A DNA stretch of 64,000 nt from Streptomyces sp. YPW6. GTDB taxonomy: Bacteria; Actinomycetota; Actinomycetes; Streptomycetales; Streptomycetaceae. The stretch spans positions 6,049,001 to 6,113,000 of the forward strand of contig NZ_CP076457.1 of NCBI RefSeq assembly GCF_018866325.1, read 5' to 3'. Positions 51,778 to 59,281 of the stretch are shown here, piece after piece. The position numbers were made by a program, and so were the translations under genes. The notes under the pieces are model-generated. The model saw only the letters and a program-made list of their open reading frames with translations, was not told where the DNA came from and searched no databases. Positions within the stretch are counted from its first letter, which is position 1. Every line of letters begins with the position of its first letter.

Positions 51778-53274
51778 ATGCCACAGGTCGTACGTTCGCG
51801 GACGGGGGCGCTGCGCGGCTCCTCTCCGGTACCGCCGTTGCCGCACCGCTTCCGGTCCCTGGCCGACCGCGAGGCCGTCGAGGTGCTGCACCGGGCCGCC
51901 CGGGTCCTCGTCGCGTCGCTGCCCGCCCTCACCGACCGGCTCGTCGAGGCCCTGTACGCCCAGGAGCCCGCCTACCGGGCGGCGATCGACTCCGACCGGG
52001 CCGAGGTCTGGCAGGAGGTCCACCACTCCCTGCGGCACAACGTCGGCTCCCTGATCCAGCCCCGCGAGTTCCGGGAGTCCGCCCACCGCACCTCCCGCTG
52101 GATCGGGGAGGTCCGGGCCGAGCAGGGCGTCCCGCTCGACGCCGTCCTGCACGCCTTCCGGATGGGCGGCGCGATGGTCTGGCAGGACCTGGTGGACGAG
52201 ACCGCCCGCCGCGACCCCGACGACATCCGGCTGCTCGTCCATGTCGCCGCCGACGTGTGGAACTTCGTCGACGAGCACTGCGGGGTCGTCGCCGACGCCT
52301 ACCGCCAGGCCGAGCGGCGGCTGTCCTGGCGGCGCGAGAACCGGCAGCGGCTCATGGTCGCCGCCCTGCTCGACGGGACCGCCCGGATCGCGGACCTGGC
52401 CGAGGCGGCGGAGATGCTGGGGCTGCCGGAGCAGGGCCGGTACGCCGTACTCGCCGTGGCGGGGAACCACCGCGGCGCGACGGGGGGTGCCCCGGCCGCT
52501 GCGGTGGGCGGGGCGGAGGCGCCCCTGCCCGGTGCGGGGGGTGGGGTCCGCCCGTCGGTGTCCCTGCCCGGTCCGACAGGCGTGGCTCGTCCGTCGGTGT
52601 CCCTGCCCGGTCCGACAGGCGTGGCTCGTCCGTCGGTGACCCTGCCCGGTCCGGAGGGTGGAGTCCGTCCCTCGGCGCCCCTGCCCGGTCCGGAAGGCGT
52701 GGCCCGCCCGTCGCCGGCCCTGCCCGCCGCCGAGCCGGGTGGCGCGGTGCTCTGGCACCCGGGCCCGGACGCCGATTTCGCGATCCTGCCGCTGACGGGC
52801 CCGTCCGGCGAACTGAGCGAACTGGCCGCCACCCTGGACGTGCCGCCCGGGACCCGGGCCGGGATCGGCTCCGCCGTCGAGGGCCTGGCCGCCCTCGGCG
52901 AGGCCCGGCGGCTGGCGGAGACCGCGCTGCGCGCCTGTCCGGCCTCCGGGGGGACCGTTCTGCTCGACGAGCATCTCCCGGACGCCCTGGTGGTGTCGTC
53001 CCCGGCGCTCGCCGGAGCGCTCGCCGACCGGGTGCTGGGGCCGCTGGAGCGACTGGACCCCACCGACCGCGACGTCATCGTGGAGACCCTCACCGCGTGG
53101 CTGGACGCGGACGGCTCGGCCCAGCGGGCGGGGGCCCGGCTCTACTGCCACCGCAACACCGTCCTCAACCGGCTCCGCCGCTTCGAACAGCTCACCGGCC
53201 GCTGCCTCACCCGCCCCCGGGACGCGGTCGAGGTCTCGCTGGCCCTGGCGGCACGACGGCTCGTGGGCGGCTGA
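51778..53274 (+). CDS. PucR/CdaR-type transcriptional regulator
   Basis: 498 residues from the ATG at 51778, six bases after GGTGGAGG; the GTG at 51766 overlaps that site. The N-terminal helical domain (HRAARVLVASLPALTDRLVEALY...) is the RsbR/PucR-like sensor, the centre carries a repeat-rich linker (about residues 245-322), and the C-terminus is the PucR HTH_30 domain: ETLTAWLDADGSAQRAGARLYCHRNTVLNRLRRFEQLTG, in pieces for length. Such regulators control catabolic or developmental genes; target unknown. No obvious partner gene adjoins it. Confidence 0.88.
   Translation: MPQVVRSRTGALRGSSPVPPLPHRFRSLADREAVEVLHRAARVLVASLPALTDRLVEALYAQEPAYRAAIDSDRAEVWQEVHHSLRHNVGSLIQPREFRESAHRTSRWIGEVRAEQGVPLDAVLHAFRMGGAMVWQDLVDETARRDPDDIRLLVHVAADVWNFVDEHCGVVADAYRQAERRLSWRRENRQRLMVAALLDGTARIADLAEAAEMLGLPEQGRYAVLAVAGNHRGATGGAPAAAVGGAEAPLPGAGGGVRPSVSLPGPTGVARPSVSLPGPTGVARPSVTLPGPEGGVRPSAPLPGPEGVARPSPALPAAEPGGAVLWHPGPDADFAILPLTGPSGELSELAATLDVPPGTRAGIGSAVEGLAALGEARRLAETALRACPASGGTVLLDEHLPDALVVSSPALAGALADRVLGPLERLDPTDRDVIVETLTAWLDADGSAQRAGARLYCHRNTVLNRLRRFEQLTGRCLTRPRDAVEVSLALAARRLVGG
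52510..52743 (+). repeat. Six 39-bp tandem repeats in the PucR-type gene
   Basis: In-frame units of 39 bases (52510, 52549, 52588, 52627, 52666 and 52705) encode variants of RPSVSLPGPTGVA. The units at 52549 and 52588 differ by one base; the first and last are diverged. They sit between the sensor and DNA-binding parts. Confidence 0.92.
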
Positions 53275-53343
53275 GGAGTTCGGGCCGCCCGCCCGCCGGT
53301 CGTTCGCCCGCCGCGACCCATCGCCGCCCTGGCTCGGGCCCCA

Positions 53344-53359
53344 CGGTGGCGCGCCACCG
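53344..53359. repeat. 16-bp perfect palindrome between convergent genes
   Basis: CGGTGGCGCGCCACCG has no loop, in the 186-base gap between the PucR-type gene and the TIGR03085-type gene. Possible protein-binding site; otherwise this gap shows nothing clear. Confidence 0.45.
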
Positions 53360-53460
53360 CTGTCACCGCGTGCGTCGGCTCGACCGCCCCGGCCGGGTCC
53401 GCCACACCCGGCCGGACACCCGCCGGACCACCGGCCGCCCGCCCCGGCACGCGTCCCGCG

Positions 53461-54093
53461 TCACATCCCCAGTTCGGCCTTCCGCAGCCGCTCCACTGCG
53501 GCCTCGTCGCCCTCCACCCGCACATCCGCGGACTCCTGCCGGCCGAACGCGTACAGCAGCAGCTCGCCCGGCTCCCCGGTCACCGTCACCACCGGGGTGC
53601 CCTTGTGGGCCACCGCCGTCCGGCCGTCCGGACGGCGCAGCACCAGCCCCACGGGGGATCTGCGGCCCAGCATCCGGGAGGCCTTCTCGGTGTGGGACCA
53701 GAGCACGTCGGCGAAGACCGGGTCCAGCTCGCGGCGCGACCAGTCGGGCTGGGCCCGGCGCACGTCCTCCGCGTGGACGAAGAACTCCACCGTGTTGGCC
53801 GCCTCGTCGATCTGCTTCAGGGCCATCGGGGAGAACCGGGGCGGTCCGGTACGGATCAGCTGGATCAGCTCCTCGTACGGCTTCGCCGCGAACTCCGCCT
53901 GCACCCGCTCCATCCGGGCCTTCAGGGCGCTCACCAGCAGCCCGCCCGCCGCGTCCGCGCGGCGTTCGCGGACCACCACATGGGCGGCCAGGTCGCGGGT
54001 CTTCCAGCCGTCGCACAGGGTCAGGGCCTCGGGACCGGCCGCTTCCAACAGATCGGCGAGCAGAAGACGTTCACGCTTCGCATGGGTCGACAT
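53461..54093 (-). CDS. TIGR03085-type (maleylpyruvate-isomerase-like) protein
   Basis: 210 residues from the ATG of MSTHAKRERLLLADLLEAAG; the much longer upstream open frame lies opposite hisI, trpE and the next membrane-protein gene and is not coding. The N-terminal part is a DinB/MDMPI-like helical bundle: ALTLCDGWKTRDLAAHVVVRERR holds the first metal-ligand His, and VEFFVHAEDVRRAQPDW the second. The C-terminal part resembles an SCP2-like domain (VVTVTGEPGELLLYAFGR). Role unknown; possibly mycothiol-dependent chemistry, as in related proteins. Confidence 0.85.
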   Translation of the reverse strand: MSTHAKRERLLLADLLEAAGPEALTLCDGWKTRDLAAHVVVRERRADAAGGLLVSALKARMERVQAEFAAKPYEELIQLIRTGPPRFSPMALKQIDEAANTVEFFVHAEDVRRAQPDWSRRELDPVFADVLWSHTEKASRMLGRRSPVGLVLRRPDGRTAVAHKGTPVVTVTGEPGELLLYAFGRQESADVRVEGDEAAVERLRKAELGM

Positions 54094-54165
54094 GCCCGCC
54101 AGCGTACGACCGTCACCCCCGGTCCGCCCAGTGGACGTCCGGCCGGGAGACGCCCGGCGCCACGG

Positions 54166-54171
54166 CACAAT
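54166..54171 (+). promoter_or_regulatory. -10 element for leaderless hisI transcript
   Basis: CACAAT, in GGCACAATGG, ends six bases before the ATG of hisI, which lacks a ribosome-binding site. Confidence 0.5.
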
Positions 54172-54177
54172 GGCCCC

Positions 54178-54552
54178 ATGACCAGCACGCCCGACCGCAC
54201 CCCGCCCGCCGGCAACCTCGACCCGGCCGTCGCCGCCCGTCTCAAGCGCGGCGCCGACGGCCTGGTCCCGGCCATCGCCCAGCAGTACGACACCGGTGAG
54301 GTGCTGATGCTCGGCTGGATGGACGACGAGGCGCTGCACCGCACCCTCACCACGGGCCGCTGCACCTACTGGTCGCGCAGCCGCCAGGAGTACTGGGTCA
54401 AGGGCGACACCTCGGGCCACGTCCAGCACGTGAAGTCCGTCGCCCTGGACTGCGACGCCGACACCGTCCTCGTCAAGGTCGACCAGACCGGCGCCGCCTG
54501 CCACACGGGCGACCGCACCTGCTTCGACGCCGACGTCCTCCTCGACAGCTAA
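54178..54552 (+). CDS. hisI: Phosphoribosyl-AMP cyclohydrolase HisI
   Basis: Zinc enzyme opening the purine ring of PR-AMP in histidine synthesis. 124 residues, cyclohydrolase only (no HisE domain). GEVLMLGWMDDEAL, TYWSRSRQEYWVKGDTSGH, and the Asp/Cys metal site ALDCDADTVLVKVDQTGAACHTG in pieces match the family. It is separated from the main his operon by about 7 kb and lies nine bases before trpE, so it is cotranscribed with a tryptophan gene. Confidence 0.96.
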   Translation: MTSTPDRTPPAGNLDPAVAARLKRGADGLVPAIAQQYDTGEVLMLGWMDDEALHRTLTTGRCTYWSRSRQEYWVKGDTSGHVQHVKSVALDCDADTVLVKVDQTGAACHTGDRTCFDADVLLDS

Positions 54553-54561
54553 GGTCCGGCC

Positions 54562-56055
54562 ATGGATCTCGACACCTTCCGCAAGCTGGCCGTCGACCGG
54601 CGCGTCGTCCCCGTCAGCCGCCGCCTCCTCGCGGACGGCGACACCCCGGTCGGCCTGTACCGCAAGCTCGCCGCCGAACGCCCCGGCACCTTCCTGCTGG
54701 AGTCGGCCGAGAACGGCCGCACCTGGTCGCGCTACTCCTTCATCGGCGTCCGCAGCGACGCCACCCTCACCACCCGCGACGGCCAGGCCCACTGGCTCGG
54801 CACCCCTCCCGTCGGCGTCCCCGTGGCAGGCGATCCGCTGGACGCGCTGCGGGCCACCGTCGAGACCCTGCACACCCCGCGCGACCTGGTGAGCGACCTG
54901 GGCCTGCCCCCGTTCACCGGCGGCATGGTCGGCTACCTCGGCTACGACGTCGTGCGCCGCCTGGAGAAGATCGGCGAGCACGGCGGCGACGACCTGGAGC
55001 TGCCCGAGCTCACCATGCTCCTCACCTCGGACCTCGCCGTCCTCGACCACCAGAACGGCACCGTCCTGCTCATCGCCAACGCGATCAACCACAACGACCT
55101 CGCCACCGGCGTCGACGAGGCATACGCGGACGCCGTCGCCCGCCTCGACGCGATGGAGCGCGACCTGCGCCGCCCGGTCGAGAACGCCCCGGCCGTCCTG
55201 CCCCCGTCCGAGCTGCCCCCGTACACCGCACGATGGGGCGGCGAGGCCTACCAGGAGGCCGTCGACGACATCAAGGAGCGCATCCGGGCGGGCGAGGCCT
55301 TCCAGGTCGTGCCCTCCCAGCGCTTCGAGACCCCCTGCGCCGCGAGCGCGCTGGACGTCTACCGGGTCCTGCGGGCCACCAACCCGTCCCCGTACATGTA
55401 CCTCTTCCGCTTCGACGGGTTCGACGTCGTCGGCTCCAGCCCCGAGGCCCTCGTCAAGGTCGAGGACGGCCGGGCCATGGTCCACCCGATCGCCGGGACC
55501 CGGCACCGCGGCGCCACCCCGCAGGAGGACCAGGCGCTCGCCGAGGAACTGCTCGCCGACCCCAAGGAGCGTGCCGAGCACCTGATGCTCGTCGACCTCG
55601 GCCGCAACGACCTGGGGCGGGTCTGCGAACCGGGCAGCGTCGAGGTCGTCGACTTCATGTCGATCGAGCGCTACTCCCACGTGATGCACATCGTCTCCAC
55701 CGTCACCGGCCGCGTCACCGAGGACCGCACCGCCTTCGACGTCCTCACCGCCTGCTTCCCCGCGGGCACCCTCTCCGGCGCCCCCAAGCCCCGTGCCATG
55801 CAGATCATCGAGGAGCTGGAGCCGAGCCGCCGGGGACTGTACGGGGGCTGCGTCGGCTACCTCGACTTCGCCGGGGACTCCGACACCGCCATCGCCATCC
55901 GCACCGCCCTGCTCCGCGACGGCACCGCGTACGTGCAGGCCGGGGCGGGCGTCGTCGCCGACTCCGACCCGGTCGCCGAGGACACCGAATGCCGCAACAA
56001 GGCGGCGGCCGTGCTCCGCGCCGTCCACACGGCCAACCGGCTCCACGACCGCTGA
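54562..56055 (+). CDS. trpE: Anthranilate synthase component I TrpE
   Basis: Chorismate-binding synthase making anthranilate; 497 residues, ATG start. The Trp-feedback element appears as LLESAENGRTWSRYSFIG near residues 35-52. Catalytic-domain motifs are ERIRAGEAFQVVPSQRF, SPEALVKVEDG, PIAGTRHRGATPQED, HLMLVDLGRNDLGRV and FPAGTLSGAPKPRAM. The glutaminase subunit TrpG and trpD are not in the window. It follows hisI directly. Confidence 0.96.
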   Translation: MDLDTFRKLAVDRRVVPVSRRLLADGDTPVGLYRKLAAERPGTFLLESAENGRTWSRYSFIGVRSDATLTTRDGQAHWLGTPPVGVPVAGDPLDALRATVETLHTPRDLVSDLGLPPFTGGMVGYLGYDVVRRLEKIGEHGGDDLELPELTMLLTSDLAVLDHQNGTVLLIANAINHNDLATGVDEAYADAVARLDAMERDLRRPVENAPAVLPPSELPPYTARWGGEAYQEAVDDIKERIRAGEAFQVVPSQRFETPCAASALDVYRVLRATNPSPYMYLFRFDGFDVVGSSPEALVKVEDGRAMVHPIAGTRHRGATPQEDQALAEELLADPKERAEHLMLVDLGRNDLGRVCEPGSVEVVDFMSIERYSHVMHIVSTVTGRVTEDRTAFDVLTACFPAGTLSGAPKPRAMQIIEELEPSRRGLYGGCVGYLDFAGDSDTAIAIRTALLRDGTAYVQAGAGVVADSDPVAEDTECRNKAAAVLRAVHTANRLHDR

Positions 56056-56112
56056 GGCGCTGAGGGCCGACCGGCTCCACGGGCATCGGGGCGGTAGGGG
56101 ATAGTGGAGGGC

Positions 56113-56772
56113 GTGAGTGCTGTTCCCGTACCCCAGCCCCGTGCCCGAACCGCCGACTCCGCGTCCGGCGCCGCGCCCGACCCGAAAGGGAGCCGCCGGT
56201 CCCTCGCGGCCGGTCTGCTCCTGGGCGCTGCGGGCGCGACCGTCGTCCTTCTCGCCTCCGGGCAGACCTGGGCCGAGGGCCGGGCGGCCACCGGCGGCGG
56301 CGCGCTGCCGCTGACCGCCGACGGCCGGGACGTCACGGGCGCCCCCGCCGCGCTCGCCATCGTCGGGCTCGCCGCGCTCGTCGCCGTCTTCGCCGTACGC
56401 GGCGCGGGCCGCCGCATCGTCGCCGCGCTCCTGGCCCTCAGCGGCCTCGGCGCCGCCCTCAGCGCCTGGGCCGGCGCCTCCGACAGCACCACCCTCGACG
56501 AGGAGGCGGCCAGGACCACCGGCGACGCGGCGGCCACGATCCACGCCCTCAGCCACACCGCCTGGCCCTACGTCACGGCCGCCGGCGGCCTGCTGATCCT
56601 GCTGGCCGGGCTCCTCGCCCTGCGCTACGGCAGCCGCTGGCCCGCCATGTCCGGGAAGTACGAGCGCGACGGCACCCCCCGCCCCGGCAGGCAGTCCCGC
56701 ACCGCCCCCGACCCGGACCGGCCCGAGGACCTGTGGAAGGCCCTGGACCGCGGCGAGGACCCCACCCGCTAG
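56113..56772 (+). CDS. Trp-region membrane protein (TIGR02234-like)
   Basis: 219 residues from the GTG at 56113; GATAGT ends seven bases upstream (leaderless), and a GTG three codons earlier is possible. Four membrane spans (about residues 25-45, 75-95, 100-118, 155-175) with a conserved extracytoplasmic stretch SGQTWAEG, typical of the TIGR02234 protein encoded between trpE and trpC in actinobacteria. The C-terminal tail is Arg/Asp/Pro-rich and ends in WKALDRGEDPTR. A role in tryptophan uptake or regulation has been suggested only from position. Confidence 0.85.
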   Translation: MSAVPVPQPRARTADSASGAAPDPKGSRRSLAAGLLLGAAGATVVLLASGQTWAEGRAATGGGALPLTADGRDVTGAPAALAIVGLAALVAVFAVRGAGRRIVAALLALSGLGAALSAWAGASDSTTLDEEAARTTGDAAATIHALSHTAWPYVTAAGGLLILLAGLLALRYGSRWPAMSGKYERDGTPRPGRQSRTAPDPDRPEDLWKALDRGEDPTR

Positions 56773-56989
56773 GTGTGGTGTCCCGGGACGCCGGTGACCT
56801 GCGTGCCGCGTTCTCGACACGGGTGAGTGCCTCCGGCGGACCCGGCCCCGATCCGCGGGGCAGGTCCCGGGCGTGGACCCCACGCTCACCCCCCGGCGGC
56901 CCGTACGGGACAATGGACCCGAGCCGTCCCCCGGGCGGCGGCCCCACCTACAGCGTCACCCACAGCGCAACACCAACGAGGAGCAACTC

Positions 56990-57241
56990 ATGGCGGGCAC
57001 GAGCCACGGACACACCCCGGCCGCCTGGACCGGTGTCATCATCTCGTTCATCGGCTTCTGCGTCGCAGGCGTCTTCATGGTCGCGGCCAACCCGCTCGGT
57101 TTCTGGGCCGGCGTCGTCGTGGTCTTCGCCGGCGGACTCGTGGGCCTCGCCATGCGGGCCGCCGGTCTCGGCGCGCAGAAGGAGTCCGCCGAGATGGCCG
57201 CGGCCAGGGCGCGCGCCGGACAGGCGCAGACCTCCCACTGA
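56990..57241 (+). CDS. HGxxPAAW-motif membrane protein
   Basis: 83 residues, ATG eight bases after GAGGAG. Starts MAGTSHGHTPAAWTG, the motif that names the family, followed by two membrane spans (about residues 14-34 and 38-58) and a charged Ala/Arg tail. It is found near trp genes in actinobacteria; function unknown. Terminated by a classical hairpin with a T-run. Confidence 0.88.
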   Translation: MAGTSHGHTPAAWTGVIISFIGFCVAGVFMVAANPLGFWAGVVVVFAGGLVGLAMRAAGLGAQKESAEMAAARARAGQAQTSH

Positions 57242-57279
57242 TCCGGCCGCCGGACCGTCCCGGCGCCCGACACGCAGAC

Positions 57280-57310
57280 AGGCGCAGCCCCGGGTGGGGC
57301 TGCGCCTTTT
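57280..57310 (+). terminator. Rho-independent terminator
   Basis: Twelve-base perfect arms (57280-57291, 57296-57307), GGGT loop, and TTTT immediately after: the most classical terminator in the window. Confidence 0.92.
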
Positions 57311-57323
57311 CGCGTCGGCGGGG

Positions 57324-57329
57324 GACAAT
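57324..57329 (+). promoter_or_regulatory. -10 element for leaderless DUF2752 transcript
   Basis: GACAAT ends six bases before the GTG at 57336. Confidence 0.45.
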
Positions 57330-57335
57330 CGGCGG

Positions 57336-57965
57336 GTGGACGCCTCGACTCCCCCCGCCGCAGCCCAGCCGCCGGACCCCGACCCCCGGGGCGACGGCCC
57401 CCGGAACACGCCCCTGACGGTCTGCCCGACCCCCGACCCCCCAGCCCGTCCGGCGCTTCGGGACGGGGCCCCCGGAGAGGCGGGCCCGGAGGCCTCGGCA
57501 TCCCCGGGCGAAGGGACCTCACGGGTGCACCAGCCCCACGACCACGGTTCCGTCCTCGAACACCGGCCGGGCCGGGTGCGCTGGCTCGGCACCCCCTTCG
57601 GCATCCTCGCCGCCGTCACCGGCGCCTTCGCCTACGTCGGCACCGTCGACCCCAACGAGCCCGGCCACTACCCGGTCTGCCCGCTGCTCCAGCTGACCGG
57701 GGTGCTCTGCCCCGGCTGCGGCGGACTCCGCAGCGCCCACGCCTTCATCACCGGTGACCTCGGCGGGGCCCTCTCCGCCAACGCGATCGCCACCGTCGGC
57801 TACGTCCTCTTCGCCGGCGTCTGGGCCCTCTGGCTGGTCCGGGCCTGGCGCGGACAGCCCCTGCGGATCGCCCTGGCCCCCGCCTGGTGGTGGGGCGTGG
57901 GAGCCGTCCTGCTGGTCTTCACCGTCGTCCGGAATCTGCCGTTCGGCTCGGCGCTGGCCCCCTGA
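57336..57965 (+). CDS. DUF2752 membrane protein
   Basis: 209 residues from the GTG at 57336; a later GTG at 57525 would remove most of a Pro/Asp-rich, probably disordered N-terminus. Three spans; the family signature LTGVLCPGCGGLRSAHAFITGD is quoted in parts: CPGCGGLRS with two Cys, then the His. Function unknown; the CxxC pair hints at metal binding. It lies just before trpC but has its own promoter-like element and follows a terminator. Confidence 0.82.
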   Translation: MDASTPPAAAQPPDPDPRGDGPRNTPLTVCPTPDPPARPALRDGAPGEAGPEASASPGEGTSRVHQPHDHGSVLEHRPGRVRWLGTPFGILAAVTGAFAYVGTVDPNEPGHYPVCPLLQLTGVLCPGCGGLRSAHAFITGDLGGALSANAIATVGYVLFAGVWALWLVRAWRGQPLRIALAPAWWWGVGAVLLVFTVVRNLPFGSALAP

Positions 57966-58101
57966 AACGCACGGCCGGCCCGCGAAATGCCCAGCTGGTG
58001 GGACGCGGCGTGGCCGGATGCGAACCCTGGGCCCTCCTGCGGATACCATCGGTACGGCTGATCCTGTTCCCTATTCACCGTTCCGGAAGGGGGCCGCTCG
58101 C

Positions 58102-58911
58102 GTGAGTGTGCTCGACGAGATCATCGACGGCGTTCGCGCCGACCTCGCGGAGCGACAGGCGCGCGTCAGCCTCGACGAGCTGAAGGAGCGCGCCGCCCGC
58201 GCCCCCCAGGCCAAGGACGGAGTCGCCGCCCTGCGCGGCGAGGGTGTCACCGTCATCTGCGAGGTCAAGCGCTCGTCGCCCTCCAAGGGGGCCCTGGCCG
58301 CCATCGCCGACCCGGCCGCGCTCGCCGCGGACTACGAGGCGGGCGGCGCGTCCGTCATCTCGGTCCTCACCGAGGAGCGCCGCTTCGGCGGCTCGCTGGC
58401 CGACCTGGAGGCCGTCCGGGCCAAGGTCGACACGCCGATCCTGCGCAAGGACTTCATCGTCACCTCGTACCAGCTGTGGGAGGCCCGCGCCTACGGCGCC
58501 GACCTCGCCCTCCTGATCGTCGCCGCCCTCGACCAGGAGGCCCTGGTCTCCCTCATCGAGCGCGCCGAGTCGATCGGCCTCACCCCGATCGTCGAGGCGC
58601 ACGACGAGGAGGAGGCGGAGCGCGCCGTGGACGCCGGAGCCAGGATCATCGGCGTCAACGCGCGCAATCTGAAGGACCTCAAGGTCGACCGCTCCACCTT
58701 CGAGCGGGTCGCCCCCGAGATCCCCGACCACATCGTCAAGGTCGCCGAGTCCGGCGTCCGCGGTCCGCACGACCTGATCGCCTACGCCAACGCCGGAGCC
58801 GACGCCGTCCTGGTCGGCGAGTCCCTGGTGACCGGCCGCGACCCGCGCGCCGCCGTCGCCGACCTGGTCGCCGCGGGCGCCCACCCGGCCCTCCGCCACG
58901 GCCGCGGCTGA
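58102..58911 (+). CDS. trpC: Indole-3-glycerol phosphate synthase TrpC
   Basis: (beta/alpha)8 enzyme closing the indole ring. 269 residues, GTG 10 bases after GGAAGGGGG. Family motifs: EVKRSSPSKGAL with catalytic Lys (about residue 54), SVLTEERRFGGS, ILRKDFIVTSYQLWEARAYGAD, IGVNARNLKDLKVD and ESGVRGPHDL. No fused TrpF domain, in agreement with PriA supplying that step. First of four genes trpC-trpM-trpB-trpA. Confidence 0.96.
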   Translation: MSVLDEIIDGVRADLAERQARVSLDELKERAARAPQAKDGVAALRGEGVTVICEVKRSSPSKGALAAIADPAALAADYEAGGASVISVLTEERRFGGSLADLEAVRAKVDTPILRKDFIVTSYQLWEARAYGADLALLIVAALDQEALVSLIERAESIGLTPIVEAHDEEEAERAVDAGARIIGVNARNLKDLKVDRSTFERVAPEIPDHIVKVAESGVRGPHDLIAYANAGADAVLVGESLVTGRDPRAAVADLVAAGAHPALRHGRG

Positions 58912-58928
58912 CCGGGAGACCCACCACC

Positions 58929-59138
58929 ATGACCGACCGTCCCGTCGCCCGCACCCGGCCGGGCCTGCGTTCCGCCGTCGCGCCGGCCCGGGACCCGCAC
59001 GCCCCCTGGCGCGCGGCTGCCGCCCCGCGGCTGCCGCGCCCCGCCCGGCGCGTGCACGGACGGCGGGTGCGGTACGTCATCGGCGACGAGCCCGGCCAGG
59101 TCAACGGCATGCGATGGCGCCCGGGGCCCGCGCTGTAG
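58929..59138 (+). CDS. trpM: TrpM, small tryptophan-operon protein
   Basis: 69 residues, ATG 17 bases after trpC. The sequence is basic and Pro/Arg-rich (RPARRVHGRRVRYVIGDEPG), ending MRWRPGPAL. It corresponds in position and composition to TrpM/TrpX of Streptomyces, a small protein between trpC and trpB reported to modulate tryptophan synthesis. No known fold. Confidence 0.85.
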   Translation: MTDRPVARTRPGLRSAVAPARDPHAPWRAAAAPRLPRPARRVHGRRVRYVIGDEPGQVNGMRWRPGPAL

Positions 59139-59176
59139 GCGAGCCCCGGCCGACGTACCGCAGGACCCCAGCACGT

Positions 59177-59222
59177 TCGTACGTACGACCGCACCACCGG
59201 GACCGCACGCCGGTCCCGGTGG
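59177..59222 (+). repeat. Palindrome and hairpin between trpM and trpB
   Basis: TCGTACGTACGA (59177-59188) is a perfect 12-bp palindrome. A 12-bp stem with a CACGC loop follows (59194-59205 with 59211-59222). They lie about 60 bases before trpB and could attenuate or process the transcript. Confidence 0.65.
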
Positions 59223-59281
59223 CGCTCGCCGCTTCGCGCACACGGTGAACCCACCCGTTGCCATGCCAAGGAGCACGTCGC

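Noticed and set aside
52510..52743. CRISPR-like array
   Set aside because: The 39-bp units are contiguous, in frame and without unique spacers, so this is a coding repeat.
54094..56913. N-terminal extension of the TIGR03085-type frame
   Set aside because: It overlaps hisI, trpE and the start of the next gene on the other strand; homology begins only at the ATG at 54093.
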